From Apteryx mantelli (taxonomy: Eukaryota > Chordata > Aves > Apterygiformes > Apterygidae), in NCBI RefSeq assembly GCF_036417845.1, contig NC_089981.1, positions 65,003,268 through 65,067,267 of the forward strand: a DNA stretch of 64,000 nucleotides, written 5' to 3'. This document shows, piece after piece, positions 10,350 through 41,300 of this stretch. The notes beneath the pieces were generated by a model. The model saw only the letters and a program-made list of their open reading frames with translations. It searched no databases and had not been told where the DNA came from. The stretch's first letter is position 1, and the number at the start of each line of letters is the position of its first letter. The position numbers and the translations under genes are program-made.

Positions 10350-11680
10350 AGTCAGGTATATGGGGAAAATTCTCTCTGGTTGTTGTTTTCTTGTATTTAA
10401 GTAGAGCATAATACAATTTGTAAAGTGTTCTGTAATAATTTTCCATAATGATTGCTCAAATAGATGATATCCTTTTCAGGATATTTTCCATTGTTGCAAA
10501 ATGACATTTGTCTAAATATCCTTTCTTATTTTTCTATGAAGGTAGCTCTATAGTATTAATATTCCTCAAGGGATTTTGATAGTATTAATTTCAAAAAATT
10601 GACTGGTCAGTCAATAGTTTGTCACCATTTTTTCCCTACATATTGGATTAAATAATCCTGGTTTTATGCTGATTGAATCTAATTTACACTAACAGCAAGG
10701 AGAATGGTGTAATTATAAATTCCGCCCAATTCCCGAGGCAAAATTTTGTTATAATGTCTGGTTGTTTCTCTTCTTTGTTGGTGCAAATTATTTATATTAA
10801 CAAAATAAATCTATATTTAATTTATTTTTCCACAAGTATCTAATATATGTGTTTATAATTTCTCTAGAAGTCTTTTGGTATCCACACTGGTATGACCTAA
10901 AATAGGAAATAAAGATTCGATAACCTTGACTACGTGACCAAGCTAAGGCACACACATTTTTTTCCAAACCAAAATAAACCCCATTTTTTCAATTTTGCAA
11001 TAACAGCATTCAGAATATTGATTCTTAAGTACTTTGTTAGGCTATACAAAATCACACGTATATTGTAGCTGTTTCCTCAGAGATTACTTCAACACTTAAT
11101 ATTCCCACGTTAGTATAATCATATAGTTTGATGTATCACTGAATTAACTGATTCCTTACAGAATGTAAATAATTGCTTATAGTTTATATTATTAGTATTA
11201 TGTTGTCTGCATACTGCAAAATGTTACGTTCCATTTTATGAGTTGTTTCAGCTGGGCTATTACACTGATGTATTTCTTATGCCAGACATTTATCAAAGAA
11301 AATGAATGAAAGGAGAAGTGAGGACCACCTTGATAGTTTCTGTTCACAGTTGAAATTCCTTGATGCATATCAATTAGTTTTCATCCTAGCAGAGAAAGAG
11401 ACTAATTTGTTAAAATCTTCATCTTACCTTTAAATCCATCACTACTAGTCATGTTTCTAAGAAAAGCCACCTCATTAGTTTAGTGGCAGGAAGCACCATC
11501 ATGAACTCGGACCGTGTTGGAATACTAGACAAAAGATAATGTTTGCTGTAGACCACAGAGCTTTACCATAAAAGTATAAATTACTCATGTGATTTATTGA
11601 ATACTGTATGACACAAAAGAGGGAACAACATAAGAGAATGAACCTAGAGGATAGGCATTGTTGACCTAGCATAAGAGAAA
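10350..11680 (-). mobile_element. heavily decayed class I ERV-like pol remnant
   Basis: Minus-strand translation in interrupted frames shows pieces of retroviral pol in the right order. An SSIPTRSEF segment near 11490-11530 resembles the start of the reverse-transcriptase palm. An ILQYADNIILI segment at about 11190-11220 matches the catalytic box; the usual second Asp is Asn (bases 11202-11213 give YADN). An IQENNQREFSPY segment at about 10355-10400 resembles the integrase C-terminal region. Many stops and frame changes separate them. The distance from RT to integrase is about half that expected, so internal deletion is likely. No LTR pair was identified. It is non-functional. The class I assignment rests on the QY-D box type; a Ty3-like origin is the alternative. 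Confidence 0.5.
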
Positions 11681-13265
11681 GGTCTTGTAATTATCTACAC
11701 ACATCCCTCATAAGTCTATTGGTAAAAGACATGCTTGAAGAAGGCTGGCCAGGAAGCTGCACCTGCAGCCCCAACCCCTCAGAAGAGGAGAGGTTGACAA
11801 AAGAATCTCCCAACCCATCACTTTTCACTGCATTGATTTTTATAATGATGTTCATGATTCAATGCTTTTTAAATTTCTGCTTGAATAACAGTATAAACGT
11901 GTATTACTGCTAACTTTTACAGCTCCACAAGGGTGCAGGGACCAATGCTCAGGCCATGTAGTGCAGAATCAGCTGCCATGCTGGGCATGACAGCCGCATT
12001 ATGAGATTGGGATGCAATCTGGATGAGCTTTGTGTAGGTTACAAAGAGACTGCCTGTTCCTCAGAGTGGGAAGTTTATTTTTATCAGGATGTCCAGCATT
12101 GTAGGGTCATTAACCAAAGAGGATCTGTATGTACTATCATAGTATTCCATATCTTTGGTTCTACTTGACTTGTCTCCTGAGTTCTTTATATGGGATTTAG
12201 ACCTATTTTTACCCTTCTCTTTCTCACACTAAAGCAGTGCAAGTAAACCCATCATTTGAACAGGCAAAGTTTGGCAGAAGGCAAAGGTCTTAATGAAAGA
12301 GCTGCAGCTTCAGGACAGGTTGCAATGCCCTGCTCTAGGTGCCAGCTGGCCTGTCATCCCCTTACACAGGTCTGTGAGTGAACAGCTAAACTGCAAGCTC
12401 CATGTCATATATCAATGCTAAGTGACACCTGAGAAAGGTACAAAATTACAGGTCAATAGCCTAGAGCTCATAAAGGAAATAAGGAGTAAGGGAAGAAGAT
12501 GGTAAAAGCAGTGACAGAGAATGAAAAGAAAGATTAAGAGTAGGAAAAATTTTAACAACAATTATAGTTTTTAGCCAGAATTGGTTTTGGCAACATTACT
12601 CTTGATGATTTTTGCATACATTTCTTCCTCTTAAAGAGCAGTTTTCCAAGTTCTCCTTCTCTCTAGCTATAAAATAAATTATGAATTTAGGCAAGAGAAG
12701 TTGTATCACTTCCAGTGGGTCTGATTACACTCAGCCCCAATATACAACATCATTCAAATGCTTTCTCCTCTGCCTTGCTTGAAGAATACTACAAAGCATT
12801 CCCAGTCTGACAGCAAAGGCAGCTGACAGAGTGTCCTGCCAGTGCCTGGGAAAGTGTGAGTCAATTCAGGAAAGCTAAAAGGAACTGGCATAGTTCTGGC
12901 TTATAAGTTTGTGGGAAAGTGGGATGGGGAGGGGAAATTTACTGTTGCCTGGGAGCCTCAGAAATTGAGGAAGGGGAGAAAAGCAGTTCACTTGAGAATG
13001 ACCACCTAATGTGGGAGAACTCTGATTCCCCTCCATGTGGGCTGAAGAATTTGGGGAGAGCTAATTCCAAAAGTTGTCAAACCACAGTCTGACTGCAGAT
13101 TTCCAGCCACAGAGTGAGAACATCCCTGCACCAGAGCCAGTACCATGTGAGTGCAATGCACAGCAAATAGTAGACAGAGTGGGCTGGGGAAGGAGTGCTT
13201 TTGGAGCATGGTGAAGAGGGGGGCAGACTTCAGTGGGAGCAGTGGGATGCTCTGGCAGCTAGAGA
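11681..13265. other. intergenic upstream of LRRC74A
   Basis: No recognised repeat or coding homology. This stretch should contain the LRRC74A promoter, and possibly an untranslated first exon, but no TATA box or CpG island marks it. Confidence 0.5.
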
Positions 13266-13298
13266 GTGTCATGTATGAGCTGGGCTTGCATTGACAAA

Positions 13299-30778
<17,480 letters not shown>

Positions 30779-31430
30779 GAATGAAGTGAGGAGGCAGGTC
30801 AGCCAGTGAAATTCAGTAGGAGAGACACTGGAAGAAAGCTCAGAGTGGCCCTGGGCTTGGGGTGGCCCAGCATTGGGGAGCTCTGATAGTCTAAGGCATT
30901 GAATATAAAAATAGTGTTCCCCTGTACAGGAGGGACAGTGTGGTCCTTTGGCTTAGGGCAGAAGGATTAGTCTTTTGGAGCTAGTTACCAAGTCTCTCTT
31001 GCTCTGCATGCTGCCAATGCTGAACTTATTTCCAGAAGGAGGCAAAACTGGAATGGAGAAACTAAGAGAACTTCTGTGTTGTTATTATCCCCTTCTGGTG
31101 GAGAGCAGCATGGACAAAGACTGAACCAAGCGCTCTGCAGACAACCCCTGCCAGATCTCAGCAGCTCTGTTGCAGGGACAAAGGCAAAGAATTAAATTCA
31201 TGAGAAGCCACAGCTAATGTTATGGTGTCGAGCAAGTAATATGAGTTTTATTAAACATGTCCAAGGGAAAAATATACTAGAAGGACAAGAATGGGATGGA
31301 AGCCATAACAGATTTTAAATGGCTCAGATACTGAACTGATTTTTAAAAATCAACATTTTAAAAAATTCAGTATCTATTAAGAGGGAATGAAGGCCTTGTG
31401 AATATTAATATTTATAAATAAATAAGACTT
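30779..31430 (+). other. LRRC74A: probable LRRC74A 3' UTR
   Basis: Non-coding sequence after the stop. Candidate poly(A) signals are ATTAAA at 31191-31196, ATTAAA at 31250-31255 and AATAAA at 31417-31422. Which one is used cannot be decided from sequence. Confidence 0.4.
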
Positions 31431-32879
31431 AGAAAATGTAAACATGTACAGATGAGCAGATCCACATGAGGTACACTTTGCCACATGTGAGGAACTGCCA
31501 GCATTGACTGTACCACCACAAAACCCAGAGGACTGGGAAATGCTGCCCAGTCTAGGAAGACCAGCTTTCAGCGGAAAGGAAAAGAAGCTGGCTACCATCT
31601 GGTAAGTCTCTCTCTATTTTCCAGCAGAATTCCCACCTGGAAAAAAGTCTTCGAATCAGAATTCAAGTGGCTCCAGTGCCTCATAACAGAAGGTCAATAT
31701 GACTGTTGACAATAATGGCTTCAGTATGACTGCTCAGTAGTCATCCTCGATACATGACTGACTGCTTAGCTTTAACTCATTACCTCAGTAGGCCTGTGCC
31801 TTCTGATGTCTGTGACTATTCCAGAATTTACTTGTGATTGCAGTCAGTGGTCCCCTTCAGCCAAACGTGTCTATGGTCACCTAGATGACCCGTGCCTTTG
31901 TTTCAGATCTCCCTACTGTCTCCCATTTCTAAGAATTTTTATGGTTACCTCTAGTAAAGGCCTTGTAAACTTTTCAGAGAGAAGGTGTGATTTGTACACT
32001 AAGTTAGGAACTGGTATGGTTCTTACCAGGAAACATTCTCAAGAATTGAGACCTCTTAGGTTATGGAATAGACTTCATGTCAAGGAAGGAGCCAAGCCCA
32101 TGATCTGAGTTATTAGAACTAGGCTGAAGGGATGCTCTAGAGCAGGACAGCTGTCAGTGATTTGCAGGCATCCATGTAAAGAATGGTTCATCTCTCTGCT
32201 CCTCTCCTGACAAGGAGGGATTTTAGGGAAACAATAGGGAATTCTAAGTGTTTCACCAGTCTTTACTTTCTTCTAGCTTCTTTGCATCCAGCTACACTGT
32301 CATCTCCATATGGTGACTACTCTTTCAGGTCCTGGTACCATCCACCCACAACAGGACACCTTCAAGCAGCCAGGACTCTACCAAGCTGGCACCCAGTGAG
32401 CAACAGGGTTGCTATCCAACAACAGGGTCCTATCCAACATCGAAGAGTGTACCACACTCAGCCACCCAGGACAGGCTAAGATCTGACTTGAAAGTGAAAC
32501 GCTACCCACCGTCCAGTTTCAGAAGCCTAGACACATTCCAGGTATTAGGTGACAACATCTGACCACAAAATACACTCCAAGTCTCTGCCTAGTGGCATAG
32601 GCCCTCTCTTCAAGGCCATGTCACTTGTGAGTAAGAATTCTAGGGTTTGTCCAGGGCTGTTGTGCTGCCTTGCTGCCACAGAAACACAAGCACTGAGGTC
32701 AGTCATAGAAAAAATCAGAGAACTGAGTCAATTATTTTCCTTCTCTCCTTGGCATTTGATCTGTGCTCTCCTGGTGTAACTGGGTAGGAGCAAGGAGTCT
32801 TTAGAGCACTCCAAGAAGACATAACAACGAGTAGCACAGCACAATCAAGAGAAAGACAACTTAGATAAGTAACAATAAA
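31431..32879. other. intergenic, nothing recognised
   Basis: No coding homology, RNA gene or clear repeat is seen. Confidence 0.5.
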
Positions 32880-32975
32880 ATTCCTGATGAGACAGAATTG
32901 GAGAAATGTGGGATTGAAAGGGACTTTAAAAGACAATTTAATTCAGGGTTCTCCACCCTCTAGCCTGCCAGAAGA
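32880..32975 (-). repeat. short CR1 3' tail fragment
   Basis: The plus strand reads GATTGAAAGGGACTTTAAAA and then a short AATTCAGGG-like part. This resembles the reverse complement of the CR1 3' end (ggaagggaccttaaagatcatctagtcc pattern). It is strongly diverged. Confidence 0.35.
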
Positions 32976-33269
32976 CTTAATGTAGTCCACAGGTTAGCTC
33001 AGTAGGAGCAAGGTGGACCTTATGCACAAACATTTTTAGAAACTTCTACCTGGCCTGTCAAACTCTTGCACAACTCCCCAGTGAAATACATCAGGCCAGA
33101 TGCTCTACAGTAGTTATCAAAAAGCAGATTCTCACCCCATCATAAATGCAAGTTTGAGAGTTTTTTCATCCTCTTGCCTATGCTGAAGGGGAGGAGCCTG
33201 GACAATTGCAGTTACCACTTGATGTGCAACACTCATTATGCAAGTGCCTGTGTGAAGACTCTCTCTGAG

Positions 33270-34165
33270 CAGTATATGCTCAAAAGCATGGCCATACTGG
33301 GCCAGACTAAGAGTCTGTCCAGCCTGATATTCTGCTTCTACTGGTGGCTGTAGGCAGATGCTCTGGGAAGAATTAAAATATGGCAAGTTGACATTTCCTT
33401 TAAGTACTCCCTCAGTATTCTCCAGCTACTTTCAACTTAGGTGACTTTCTGAGCCAGGTGTGTTTCTTGCTTGTATTTAGTGAGTCTCACTGGAATTCTA
33501 CTCCCTGAACTTGTTCACTACCCCCTTTAGCCTTTGTAAACATTTAACATTCCCAGCATCCTGCAACAATTAGTTCCACAGCTCAAATACTAGTTGTGTA
33601 CCTTCTTTTGCTTGTTCTGAACCTGGCTTCCACTGGCTTTATTTGATGTGCCTTGGTTCTTGCTGGAAGAGGCAGTGAAGTCAATCTCTCCTAGCTACTC
33701 AGGAGTCTGTAGAGCTGTATCATGTTCCCCTTCATCTGTCTCTCTTCCAAACTGAAGAATCCCAGCTATTCAGTCATTCCTCATATGATAGCCATTCCAG
33801 GCCTCTAATGGTCCTTGTTTCTCTCCTCTGAATCATTCCCATATCAAATATATGCTTTTTAAGATGAGGAACCCAAACAGCAGAAAGCATTCAAGGTGTG
33901 GGGAGCTTGCACACAAAGTGGCATAACACTGTTTTTGCTTTGTTCTCTGTTTCGTTCCTAATCATTCCTAACATCTCATTAGCTTTTCTTGACTGTTACT
34001 GAGCACTGAGCTATGTTGTCATTGAACCGTCTGCTATACCTGCAAGATATCACTCCTTAATACCAAGGCCTACCTTGAAGCCCATCCCTTTATACCTGAA
34101 ATTGAGGGGGGTGGGAGTCCATATCTACCACTTTGCATTTCAAGATCACTTATTCCTAAGAAAGA
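33270..34165 (-). repeat. CR1-family LINE 3' region, about 0.9 kb
   Basis: The plus strand carries, in order, GGCCATACTGGGCCAGACTA, GTCTCTCTTCCAAACTGAAG, TCATTCCTCATATGATAGCC, TTTTTAAGATGAGGAACCCA and TACCACTTTGCATTTCAAG. This is the reverse complement of a CR1-type 3' end that is common in turtles and crocodilians. The 3' terminus of the element is near 33270. Confidence 0.75.
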
Positions 34166-36827
34166 GCTACCAACATGCTACTCATGGGACAGGAAAGGAC
34201 ACTCCTGATGTGCAGGACCTTGCTAATGCCTGAGGTTGCTTCTGCAGGAGCCACTGAGCTGGAAGAATGTGTGCTGGCCACTAGATGTCACATCAGCATC
34301 AGCAGTGAGAGGAGAGAGGGCTGCATCCTGCTCCTGTGTCACCAACACACTACACCCTGGAATACCAGGTACACTAGGTTTTCTGCAGAGATTAAACCTC
34401 TTGAGACCAATTGGCTTGCCCAGAGTCAATTTTCAGCTCCTCTTCTGAAAACTTTTTTGTTGTTTCTTTCCTAAAAAGTACTGCCAGTAGGAATATCATT
34501 TTTTAAGTGATTTCATTGCTGTCCTGCCAGTTGGTGCCAAGACTCCTGAATTTGGTGGGTCAGGAGCAGTAGATCTGGTAAATCTTGTGCTCGAGGCACT
34601 ACATATATGGGTGATGGACTAGAGTTACTTACACATGCATATGACGATTGATCCCTACCCATGTGGCAACTCTTACACGGCCTGTTGGCCCACATTTGCT
34701 AAGTGTATAGAGATGTATCTCTTTGGCAAGATAGTATTAGCACCTCTTGGACCAACTGAAGTTACTGCACATGTACCACAGACCTAAGTGTACTTATTAA
34801 TCTTCTCCGGAGGGGGATGTTGTATAAAATCAGCAAGTCATCTTCTAGGATATTCTCCACTGGCATTGAGTTTGCTCTCTGTGCCAGCTCAATGGACCAT
34901 GCCAGTATAAAATATATATGTCACTCTTCCCCTCAACCCCAAGAAATCCCATTCTGAGTCTCTTTTTCAGTTTAAAAGGCATACATGGTAAACATCCAAA
35001 TGTGCAGGTCGAGGGAGCATGTAGGGGGGACACCAGATGATTTTGTATTTGCACAAAAAAGAGTGTCTTTTTTTTGTCATAACTGAGCCTTCTTTTGCTA
35101 TTGCTAGCTGACAGAGAACAAGACCTACAACATCACAGATTTTCCTCAAAAATGAGCCTCTTCATTTATTAGCAGGCAGATGCTCTACGATTCAGTTAAG
35201 CTGGATCACAAGTACGAAGTTTCACATTATTCCTAGACTTGTGTGGAAAAGAGAGTAAGATGGGATTTCTGAGGTACCTGGTGTCAGTGAGTGAAGCCAG
35301 TGCCACACAGCCCTAGAGCACTGTGATGTTCTACAGCTGCAGGGTGCACTTTTGAGTGGAGGGGCAACATGTATATACTGTTGATATCTTCATCTTTTAT
35401 TCCCACAGTGATTTGTTGTAGTGTTGCATATGTTATACATGCATCTTTATCTCATGCACAAGCACTGTTGTGCATTAATCATGCCTTAATGTTCTGTTTA
35501 GGTTTCCACAGAATTGGCTGCCCAACTAAACTGATTTGTCCAGTTAACAACCCTGAGATTACAGATTAGCTGGAAATGCAGGATGGACTGAGGTAGGTAC
35601 TGAGCAGGGACAGCCAGGGGACTGGAACATGAATTGCTCTGCTGATCTCTCACCTGTGAAATGTTCCAGAAAGAAATGTTTTTGCCTGCATAAATCAAGG
35701 CAGCTCTGAGACTCTTCTAACATATCTCGAGTTCAGTCTGCTAGTTCAAAATTGGACAGTGTAGGAAGGTGGCTAAATGTGATCTCTGCATCTTCTATTG
35801 GTTGTGAGAGTGACGCGACTGAATAACATTCCCAGATCTCTTCAATATGACAAAGAAAATAACTAATACTTTTTAGGTAACGTTATGAAAACACAGCATT
35901 CACATGACAGATGGTATTTTAATGTGTCAGTTAGGTTAGATGAATCTTTGGATCTGTTGCAGGGAATATCATCTTTTTGTTATAGATCTCATCCAGCAGA
36001 ATGAGGCCCAGTTCAGACTGATTTTCTAGGTGTCACTGTAACACTTATGACAACATATCATTGCATTAAAAAAAGACATCTCTAGTCAGAATCTCTGGAA
36101 ATCTCAAAGTAACTATAAAGACTAATGTTATATGCAGAACTAAGCTTGTTCACATTGAAGATCTTTGATCTGTTTAGCTGAACTGGCCTAAAGTTTTTTG
36201 GCTTTATTTCAAAGCAGAATCTGAGAGACTGCAGAAGTGGTTACACTGATATCAGTCTTCATCTTTTAAACTTGCATCAATAGTTCTGTTTTCCACTGGC
36301 CTCCCATCCAGATAATGAGTACATCAAAAGGTGTTTAGTGCCATTCAGATAATGTTCAAGTGACTGGAAAGAGTGAAAGAGAACATCTCAAGATGATTAT
36401 GTGGGTGAATATAGGCTTGATGCAAAGGGCTGCAGCCATGCAGGAAATCAGGCATCGTGGGACCAGAAGCGTGCACAATGCACTGGATGGTGCCACCGAG
36501 ATGCTTAAGTTCCCTGGTCCATTCCTTCACTCAGTAAGTCCTCACCTGGATATATCAGTGCAACTTTACAAGTCTGAAGAGATGATGGAGTGAAAGTTTG
36601 CAAGGACAAACTCTTTTTTTTCCCAGTATGAGACAGAGGACTTAGGTCATTTGACTGATGCTAATGGTTTCTACAAGACACTAGAAAAGGTCAAGACCAT
36701 AATGGACATCTCTGTTCTTGCAAATGTAAGTTACAGCTTTTCTTTTCTTCTTATGTGGGTGATTCATTCCTTAGCTATCTACAGTGCTGAAGCTATTTCA
36801 TACTCTACATACTTTATTTCATACATA
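34166..36827. other. intergenic, little recognised
   Basis: Apart from the tRNA-like fragment near 35.2 kb, no repeat, RNA gene or coding homology is recognised. Confidence 0.5.
35150..35215 (-). repeat. possible tRNA-derived SINE fragment
   Basis: The minus strand has a tRNA A-box-like CAGCTTAACTGAATCGTAGA followed by GCATCTGCCTGCTAAT. A B-box at the expected spacing is only weakly present, so it is a decayed SINE relic at most. Confidence 0.35.
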
Positions 36828-36926
36828 CTCTGGAGTAATGTATGTATGAAATAGTATGTATGAAATACATACATATTACTATTATTACTATAAAACATAC
36901 TATTTCATACATACATTACTCCAGAG
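36828..36926. repeat. perfect 32-bp inverted repeat with 35-bp loop
   Basis: The left arm (36828-36859, starting CTCTGGAGTAATG) is the exact reverse complement of the right arm (36895-36926, ending TACTCCAGAG). The loop is AT-rich with TACATA/ACTATT repeats, and the 5' flank also has related TTTCATAC words. A long hairpin or cruciform is possible. Confidence 0.95.
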
Positions 36927-37840
36927 AGCCCAGCCAAAGCATTGCGTTCTGAATTTGGCCCACCAGAAGAATTCAGTCAACCCACAGTTCGTTCCTTGAC
37001 ATCCTCTCTCCAGCAGGCTGCTGAGAGGTGGGCAGGACACAGACTGCAGGCTGGACAAACTGCTTTGGTAGCCTTCTCTGTCATCCACTTCATGAGGACC
37101 TTAGGTCCTTCACTGACATGTGATCAGCTGTGCTTCTCTCAAATGACCAAAATGCTGGCATTCCCAGCCTCATGGGGGATGCAGGTATCTGATCATGTCA
37201 CAGGACATGGAAATTGTGTCTTGTCACACAACCTCATTTACTGGGTCCTCCTCCCAGGAAACTTAATATGTGATGGTCTGATATGTGTGACCCTGATAGT
37301 CTTCGCTTGCTTTTGGATCACAGGATAATATGGTGATATGATGGAGAAGGTCCCCAGGTATGGGTCTCCATAGGGCACTGAGACCAGGTCCAGTCATGAA
37401 CTTAAGGGAAGATCAAGCCATTTTAACTGCTCCTCTTTGCCAGTGCTTCCTCTTCCCCCATCTTTGTGGAGCTTGTATGGAGCTAGTTATGCTGGGTACA
37501 TGGGTGCTGCAAAATCCAGGCAGTGGACTTAGGATCAGAGTCTTAATGCTGTCATATAATTTACAGCCTAGCTACCAGCTCTCCCCTGTTCTCAGGGCTT
37601 GAAACCAATGCGATGGCACTGATGGTAGCAATGGCACCGTGCGTTGGCTTCTGTCAGTATGCAAGTGTGCAGGAGGACCTACGCCTTAGCAGCAGCAAAA
37701 AACTTGCTCTTCATCCTAGAGCTGCATCTTTGCCTGCTTTTCTTCCATTTCCACCAAGCAGAGGGCGCTCTGCTTTCAGAAGTGGGTCCTCGGCACATTC
37801 TTGGGATGGAGCTGAACCAGTGGAAGGAAAAAGTCCTAGA

Positions 37841-37848
37841 CACGCACG

Positions 37849-37899
<51 letters not shown>
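37841..37899. repeat. (CA)n microsatellite
   Basis: CACGCA/CGCG-interrupted start, then an uninterrupted CA run of about 40 bases. Confidence 0.97.
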
Positions 37900-37902
<3 letters not shown>

Positions 37903-38190
37903 GCAACAAAAAAGACCAAGCTCAAAACAAACTGCACTGAGAAAAGGTTTTTTTGAAACCCTTGAAAATCCAGCCAGGTGACAGGCTTATGAGCCAAAGA
38001 GGGTGCGTGAGGCCCCAGGATTGCCAGCAAGACACACTGCAAGCTGTGAGGCTGTACTTGAACTCTGCAAGGCTGTTCCTTTGCAAAGGGCACCCTCTCC
38101 CTCCCTAGCCTCCCCGGGATCGCTGGGCGGTCTAGTCTCAATACCACATTATTGTGCAGCACAGTGGAAAAGCCACAGTGCAAGCTGCTC

Positions 38191-38205
38191 GGGGGGGGGG
38201 GGGGG
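38191..38205. repeat. poly-G tract (15 G)
   Basis: Fifteen consecutive G bases. The length may be uncertain in assembly. Confidence 0.95.
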
Positions 38206-38340
38206 TGGAGACAGACACAGGCGGAGTCAGATCTCAAATTCCTGAACCTTTAACATCCTTTCTGTAATTTGAAACATACTTGTTCCCATTCCAGAACCAG
38301 TTTTTTAAATTCCTTCCTTGAGGCTGTGGAAATACGTTCA

Positions 38341-38393
38341 GGGGGGGAAAAAAGAGAGAGAGAAAGAAAGAAAGAAAAGAAAGAAAGAAAAAA
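38341..38393. repeat. GA/GAAA purine simple repeat
   Basis: A G run followed by AG and GAAA units gives about 50 bases of pure purine. Confidence 0.95.
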
Positions 38394-41300
38394 GCAACTC
38401 CACTACTTATCAGAAGCTCCAAAACAAAACAGAGAAACGTGAGAATGTAGCCCTCCCCAGCACAACTGCTTGCAGGCTCAGATTTCCCTCCCGAAGGGTC
38501 ATGGCTGCTGCAGTCACGGGTTTGGAACGCAGCTGGTTCTGCCTGAAACAAGGCGAAAAAATCCTGTCTCCTCTGCAAATGGCATCTACCTCCTTTCACT
38601 TCAGAAGATTTTGGTATTCAGAGTGGAAGGAGCCAACATCAACAAGCTTGAGGCACTGACTTTGTACCCTTACAATTTCTGGGCATCTGCAGTAGATAAT
38701 TTCCCATCCTGTGGCTTTCCTACCCATTCCCAACCCCTTCTGCCCACCCTCCCAATCTGTCTGGGAGGGAACAGAGACCAGCATGTTGCTCTCTTGTGCA
38801 TTTCAAGCCACACAACTATAAGCACTCCCAGTTAACTCCTTCCATAAAACCAGGAGGGAGACTGTTCCCAAGTTTAGGTTGGGGTGTACACATATGGGAG
38901 AAGAAAAAGGGGTTGATGTGCACTCTGAAAGATTTTTAATGTCAAGAAAATTCCAAAATAGCTCTGGGCAGCATGGAGTGCTCTCTTGCATCAGCCTGGC
39001 CGCCACCGATCACTTTTTTCCTCCTAGGTAAGCCACAGCAGGTGGCTGCGCTGGTGCAGCAGGACTTTCTGTTTGCTCTGTGTAAGGAAGTAACAATTAC
39101 CAGTGACACTAACTGATGTCCCAGGTCAGAAGTTTTCTGAAGCTCTTGAGCTGCGTGCAAGCAGTGCAGTTGCCTTGCTAGTGCTTGCCATGCTGTGCTG
39201 GGGCCAGGACTGCTGGCTTGTCAGGAGAGCAGCACAGTACCCCACTGCCATCCACTCAGGGTCTCACACCCTACTCTCCTACTCTTTCAAACCACAAAAA
39301 CAAGGATGGGGGAAGAAGCTTTCATGTTTCACTGCCGTTATCATAGGTCTTGTGGTAATGTGGCATCATGCTGTTTACATGTGTATGTATATGGATAGGT
39401 GTGAGCAACCCTTAAGGAAGGTGCGAGAGAGCCAAGTGGGCACATGTGTATCACCTGAGGAAGCTGTATAAGTGCCTCACTAGGAGTCACCTCTGTACAC
39501 GGAGGAGAAGTCATCCAGAGGGAAGGGCATGGACTGGGGACAGGACATGGCCAGTACATGCTGTACTCCTCCCCTTTCACAGCCACTGCTCTGCACAGCT
39601 GGGGCAAGTGGGGGAACTAGAGGAGTATTTCTGTTTCCTTAGGTGTATAGCTAGAGGAGGAGGAGGAGCAGCAGGACTCTCCGGCAGACAGAGATGGGGC
39701 GGTTACTTTTATTTATCTTTTTGGAAGAGACAATGTGGCACTTTGGGGTTTCCCCATTGCCAAGTGGTGCCTTTCAGCCACTTGCCCCTTGTAGGAAGGT
39801 TGTTAGGTTATACCTGCTGGGGAACTCCTCTTCTTAGCCCAGCTCCTGGCAGTACAAGTCACCACACTGATACTCTGTAGATTGGCAGGAAACACCCCAA
39901 AGCCTGTGTGTGCTTAAACACTTCACGACACAAAGCACATGTTATTCTGGCTGCTTGCAATACTGCAGCATTTGGACTCCCTCCCTCCAAGGAGATAAAG
40001 CATCCTAATAGCTTAGCTGTGTTTATCCAGACACCCTCAAGACAGTCTTCATCTCTGGACAATTGGAGCTCACAGTATTATCCCATCTTTTGAATGTCGT
40101 CAGCTGGCAACCATCCTGCTCTGGGCACCTCCACTGTTTCTCTGTGTCCACCCTTTGCCCAAAGCGTGGCCTCCTGATTTTTAGCCAAAACAAATGTCTC
40201 GTTTAGCACATCTCCACTTTTTGGAATATAAGCCTTAGAAAAATGAAAATGCTCTGACTTTTTCCTGGGGCTGGGCATCTTGGATGCTAAAGGGTTATTA
40301 CTACTCTGTTCTCAGGCACTTTTTGGCAATTGCCCCCTTTCTCTAGATCGTCGTGCAAGCCCAGTTGGAGTTCCTATTAAATATTAGACAAGACCTTGGT
40401 TAAACATGTATTACATTAAGTTAATGACTTCTAGGGTGTTACCAACTTTCTAGAGAAACCACATGTGAATCACTAAACTAGATGACAGACTGAGTAACAA
40501 GTTCTTTGCTTCGTCATATTTATAAGATCAAGTTTCTCCTGCCTTTTTTACAGGGATCCCTGTCTCTCAGGTGGCAAACAGGCCAAATGAGATCTGTTCC
40601 TACAGGGATCGCTCTCTGCTGTTAGTTTTTAAACTATTCCAGTCCCATGTACTTAAATTCATGCCCTGGTTAGCTGAAAAAAACACTCTGGTCCCCTTTG
40701 ATTCAAAGATTTTTGGAGGAAGACACCTGGACTTCTTGGGGTCATTGTTTAATGGACCTACACTGTAGATGGGATATCTATCCTAATCCAAATGCCACAT
40801 AAAAAATGATGGGGAAAAATCAGCATTTGTCAGTTTCCCAGAAGAGAACGTCCCAGTCCATGCTCTTCCTCTCCTGCTGCTTCCCTGTACTCATCACAAC
40901 CACTAGGCACCATCTGAGGACCACTGCAGAGCTCATGATCGAAAGCAAGCCACATGCCAAGGGTATGTGGGCCAGAGCCCACATATAAATCATGGGCCAG
41001 AGCCTTAATCTGTAGCTTGTCACCTTTCCAATGCTGGGCATCTCTAAAGGGATACTAAGTCCTCCAAAAAGACAGCTGGGAATTCTCCTTACACAGGGAA
41101 ATATCAGTGAGATGCTTAGCTAAGCGAGGCATTGTTCCCATCTGGCCATACTGCAGAGAGAGGTAGCATTTGGGCCACAGGCAAAGAGCTCCTCAGCTGT
41201 TCAAACGGAGGATCTTCATGTCCTCAAGACTGTAGGAAAGTAAGAGCAGCTCTTTGCCCCCCATATCAGATCCTGGTCTCAGGGGGTGTGCCTGGGACAA

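Noticed and set aside
35150..35215. Possible functional tRNA gene on the minus strand.
   Set aside because: The A box is recognisable but the B box and cloverleaf pairing are poor, so it is treated as a SINE fragment.
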